NCBI GenBank assembly: GCA_041659565.1
Contig: JBAZXZ010000004.1
Location: 140,411-204,410, forward strand
Origin: Altimarinus sp041659565
GTDB taxonomy: Bacteria; Patescibacteriota; Gracilibacteria; BD1-5; UBA6164
Reading direction: 5' to 3'
Length of the DNA: 64,000 nucleotides
In this document: positions 63,497-64,000 of the stretch, piece by piece
How the letters are laid out: each line of letters begins with the position of its first letter
Numbering within the stretch: the first letter of the stretch is position 1
Translations under genes and position numbers: made by a program
The notes under the pieces: model-generated
What the model was told of the DNA's origin: nothing
The model's input: only the letters and a program-made list of their open reading frames with translations
The model's database searches: none

Positions 63497-63573
63497 AATC
63501 CCGGGGTTACCAGAGATTGGCTCATAAGCAATTTCAATATAATAGAAACTATTTTATTTATAACCCCGGGATT
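63497..63573. repeat. GC-rich 13-bp inverted repeat, possible structured RNA
   Basis: AATCCCGGGGTTA (63497-63509) and its exact complement TAACCCCGGGATT (63561-63573), separated by 51 bases. The C/G run is striking in such AT-rich DNA. It precedes the last pilin gene by about 55 bases. There is no T tail, so it is not a plain terminator. Confidence 0.55.
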
Positions 63574-63628
63574 TAATTGTACTAATAATCTAACAACATA
63601 ATATATTTTACTTTCCTAACAATAATCT

Positions 63629-64000
63629 ATGAAAAAATTAAAAAACCAAGCCTTTACACTCGTAGAACTCATAGTAGTAATCACAATCTTAGCAATACTA
63701 TGAACAATCGCCTTTATATCATTCCAATGATACTCATCAAATGCAAGAGATGGAGTAAGAATATCAGATACAAATAATGTAAAACAAAACTTGGGAATAT
63801 TTATCACAGAAAAATGATTCTATCCAATACCAGATAATTGAACTCAAATAACATACAGTTGAGGAACAGCATGGACTCAATGAACAGTATGAGATAATGT
63901 AATAACAAACTTAAGAAATCTATCAAAGAAACCAACAGATCCACTAAGTAATAATGAATATACATATAGCATAGCAAACAATAATGTGGAATACCAATTA
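63629..64000 (+). CDS. Type IV prepilin, cut by the window end
   Basis: The first 124 codons are present. The motif Q-A-F-T-L-V-E-L-I-V-V-I-T is near residue 8, with Ala before the cut site. It is followed by the pilin helix and a body with D-G-V-R-I-S-D and F-Y-P-I-P-D segments similar to the other pilins here. C-ending codons (ATC, CTC, TTC, GCC) are much more frequent than in neighbouring genes, and TGA is still used for glycine. This may mark high expression or a different origin. The 3' end and any head domain lie outside the window. Confidence 0.85.

Larger units (their letters stand above)
63061..63628. other. Repeat-rich gap before the last pilin gene
   Basis: 568 bases without a convincing gene. 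In order: a TAGAATG-type dispersed repeat (63064-63096), a GTCATTGCGAG..AACGAAGCAATCT palindrome-like motif (about 63101-63126) known from scattered repeats in many bacteria, a 10-base tandem array (63311-63370) flanked by GTCTAC/GTAGAC, and a GC-rich 13-bp inverted repeat (63497-63509 with 63561-63573). The ATG frame at 63303 runs through the array and is not convincing. Confidence 0.6.

Noticed and set aside
63303..63527. 74-codon plus-strand frame through the decamer array
   Set aside because: The start is made of a 10-base repeat read in shifting frames and the rest has no recognisable features; no ribosome binding site or partner was seen.
1..64000. TGA as selenocysteine, or widespread pseudogenes
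   Set aside because: TGA is far too frequent, occurs many times per gene and sits at glycine positions of conserved motifs; frames are otherwise intact.
1..64000. tRNA or rRNA genes
   Set aside because: Gaps were read on both strands for cloverleaf arms and T-loop sequence and none was convincing; a covariance-model search would be decisive.

Overview
The window is very AT-rich and reads correctly only if TGA is a sense codon for glycine (translation table 25). Under the standard code nearly every gene breaks into fragments. With TGA as Gly, long uninterrupted frames appear, and TGA falls on invariant glycines: the Walker A loops of the VirB4/TraD-like ATPase and the ABC transporter, the dinucleotide loop of TrxB, the NUDIX box and the prepilin peptidase site. 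This points to a candidate-phylum (CPR/Patescibacteria) bacterium of the Gracilibacteria (BD1-5) or Absconditabacteria (SR1) type. All coordinates here were derived by hand with TAA and TAG as the only stops. No tRNA, rRNA or CRISPR array was recognised.

Layout. 0-10.4 kb: the end of rpmG, a bile-acid/arsenite-type transporter, a U32-like protein, a SpoU methyltransferase, a VirB4/TraD-like ATPase, RsmI, a degenerate PP2C-like sensor and YebC. 10.5-16.2 kb (minus strand): two large exported proteins with phage tail-spike S74 chaperone ends, a Cys-rich lipoprotein, a small membrane protein and a prepilin with a fibrinogen-like domain. 16.3-27.1 kb: a TraB-like protein, a VirB2-like protein, then a plus-strand type IV pilus operon (PilN-, PilO- and PilC-like proteins, two large modular prepilins, four minor pseudopilins). 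27.2-33.9 kb: HU, an RsbW-like kinase, FtsQ, LspA, AMMECR1, RmuC, S21, RbfA, TrxB. 33.9-42.2 kb (mostly minus): an RNase HII-QueH fusion, an ArgA-like kinase/acetyltransferase with a likely frameshift, a radical SAM protein divergent from a TrmB-like regulator, a BRO-N protein and an ABC exporter. 42.3-53.5 kb: TPR protein, FtsA-like protein, MurA, a nested inverted-repeat element, PrsW, a short MutS, NUDIX, PlsX, a glycosyltransferase, a STAS protein and TsaE. 53.5-58.4 kb (minus): Lgt, an ICMT-like protein, a Tes/MJ0619-like radical SAM enzyme between two small membrane proteins, and an undecaprenyl-phosphate sugar transferase. 58.5-64 kb: membrane proteins, an M23 hydrolase, a VTC-domain protein, a repeat-rich gap and a prepilin cut by the window end.

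How the genes fit together. The dominant theme is cell-surface attachment, as expected for a host-dependent CPR cell: a type IV pilus with several modular pilins, beside divergent exported fibres that look borrowed from phage tail spikes. Cell-envelope upkeep is spread through the rest (MurA, FtsQ/FtsA, LspA, Lgt, PlsX, M23). Regulatory parts include an RsbW-like kinase, a STAS antagonist and a PP2C-like protein, which together resemble a partner-switching module.

Most gene starts lack a Shine-Dalgarno sequence. The clearest exception is rpsU (S21). The most promising leads are the S74/pilus combination, the RNase HII-QueH fusion, the Tes-like enzyme in a lipid-modification neighbourhood, the S21 leader, and a chimeric duplication that put the pilN-like promoter and first codons onto a second pilin.
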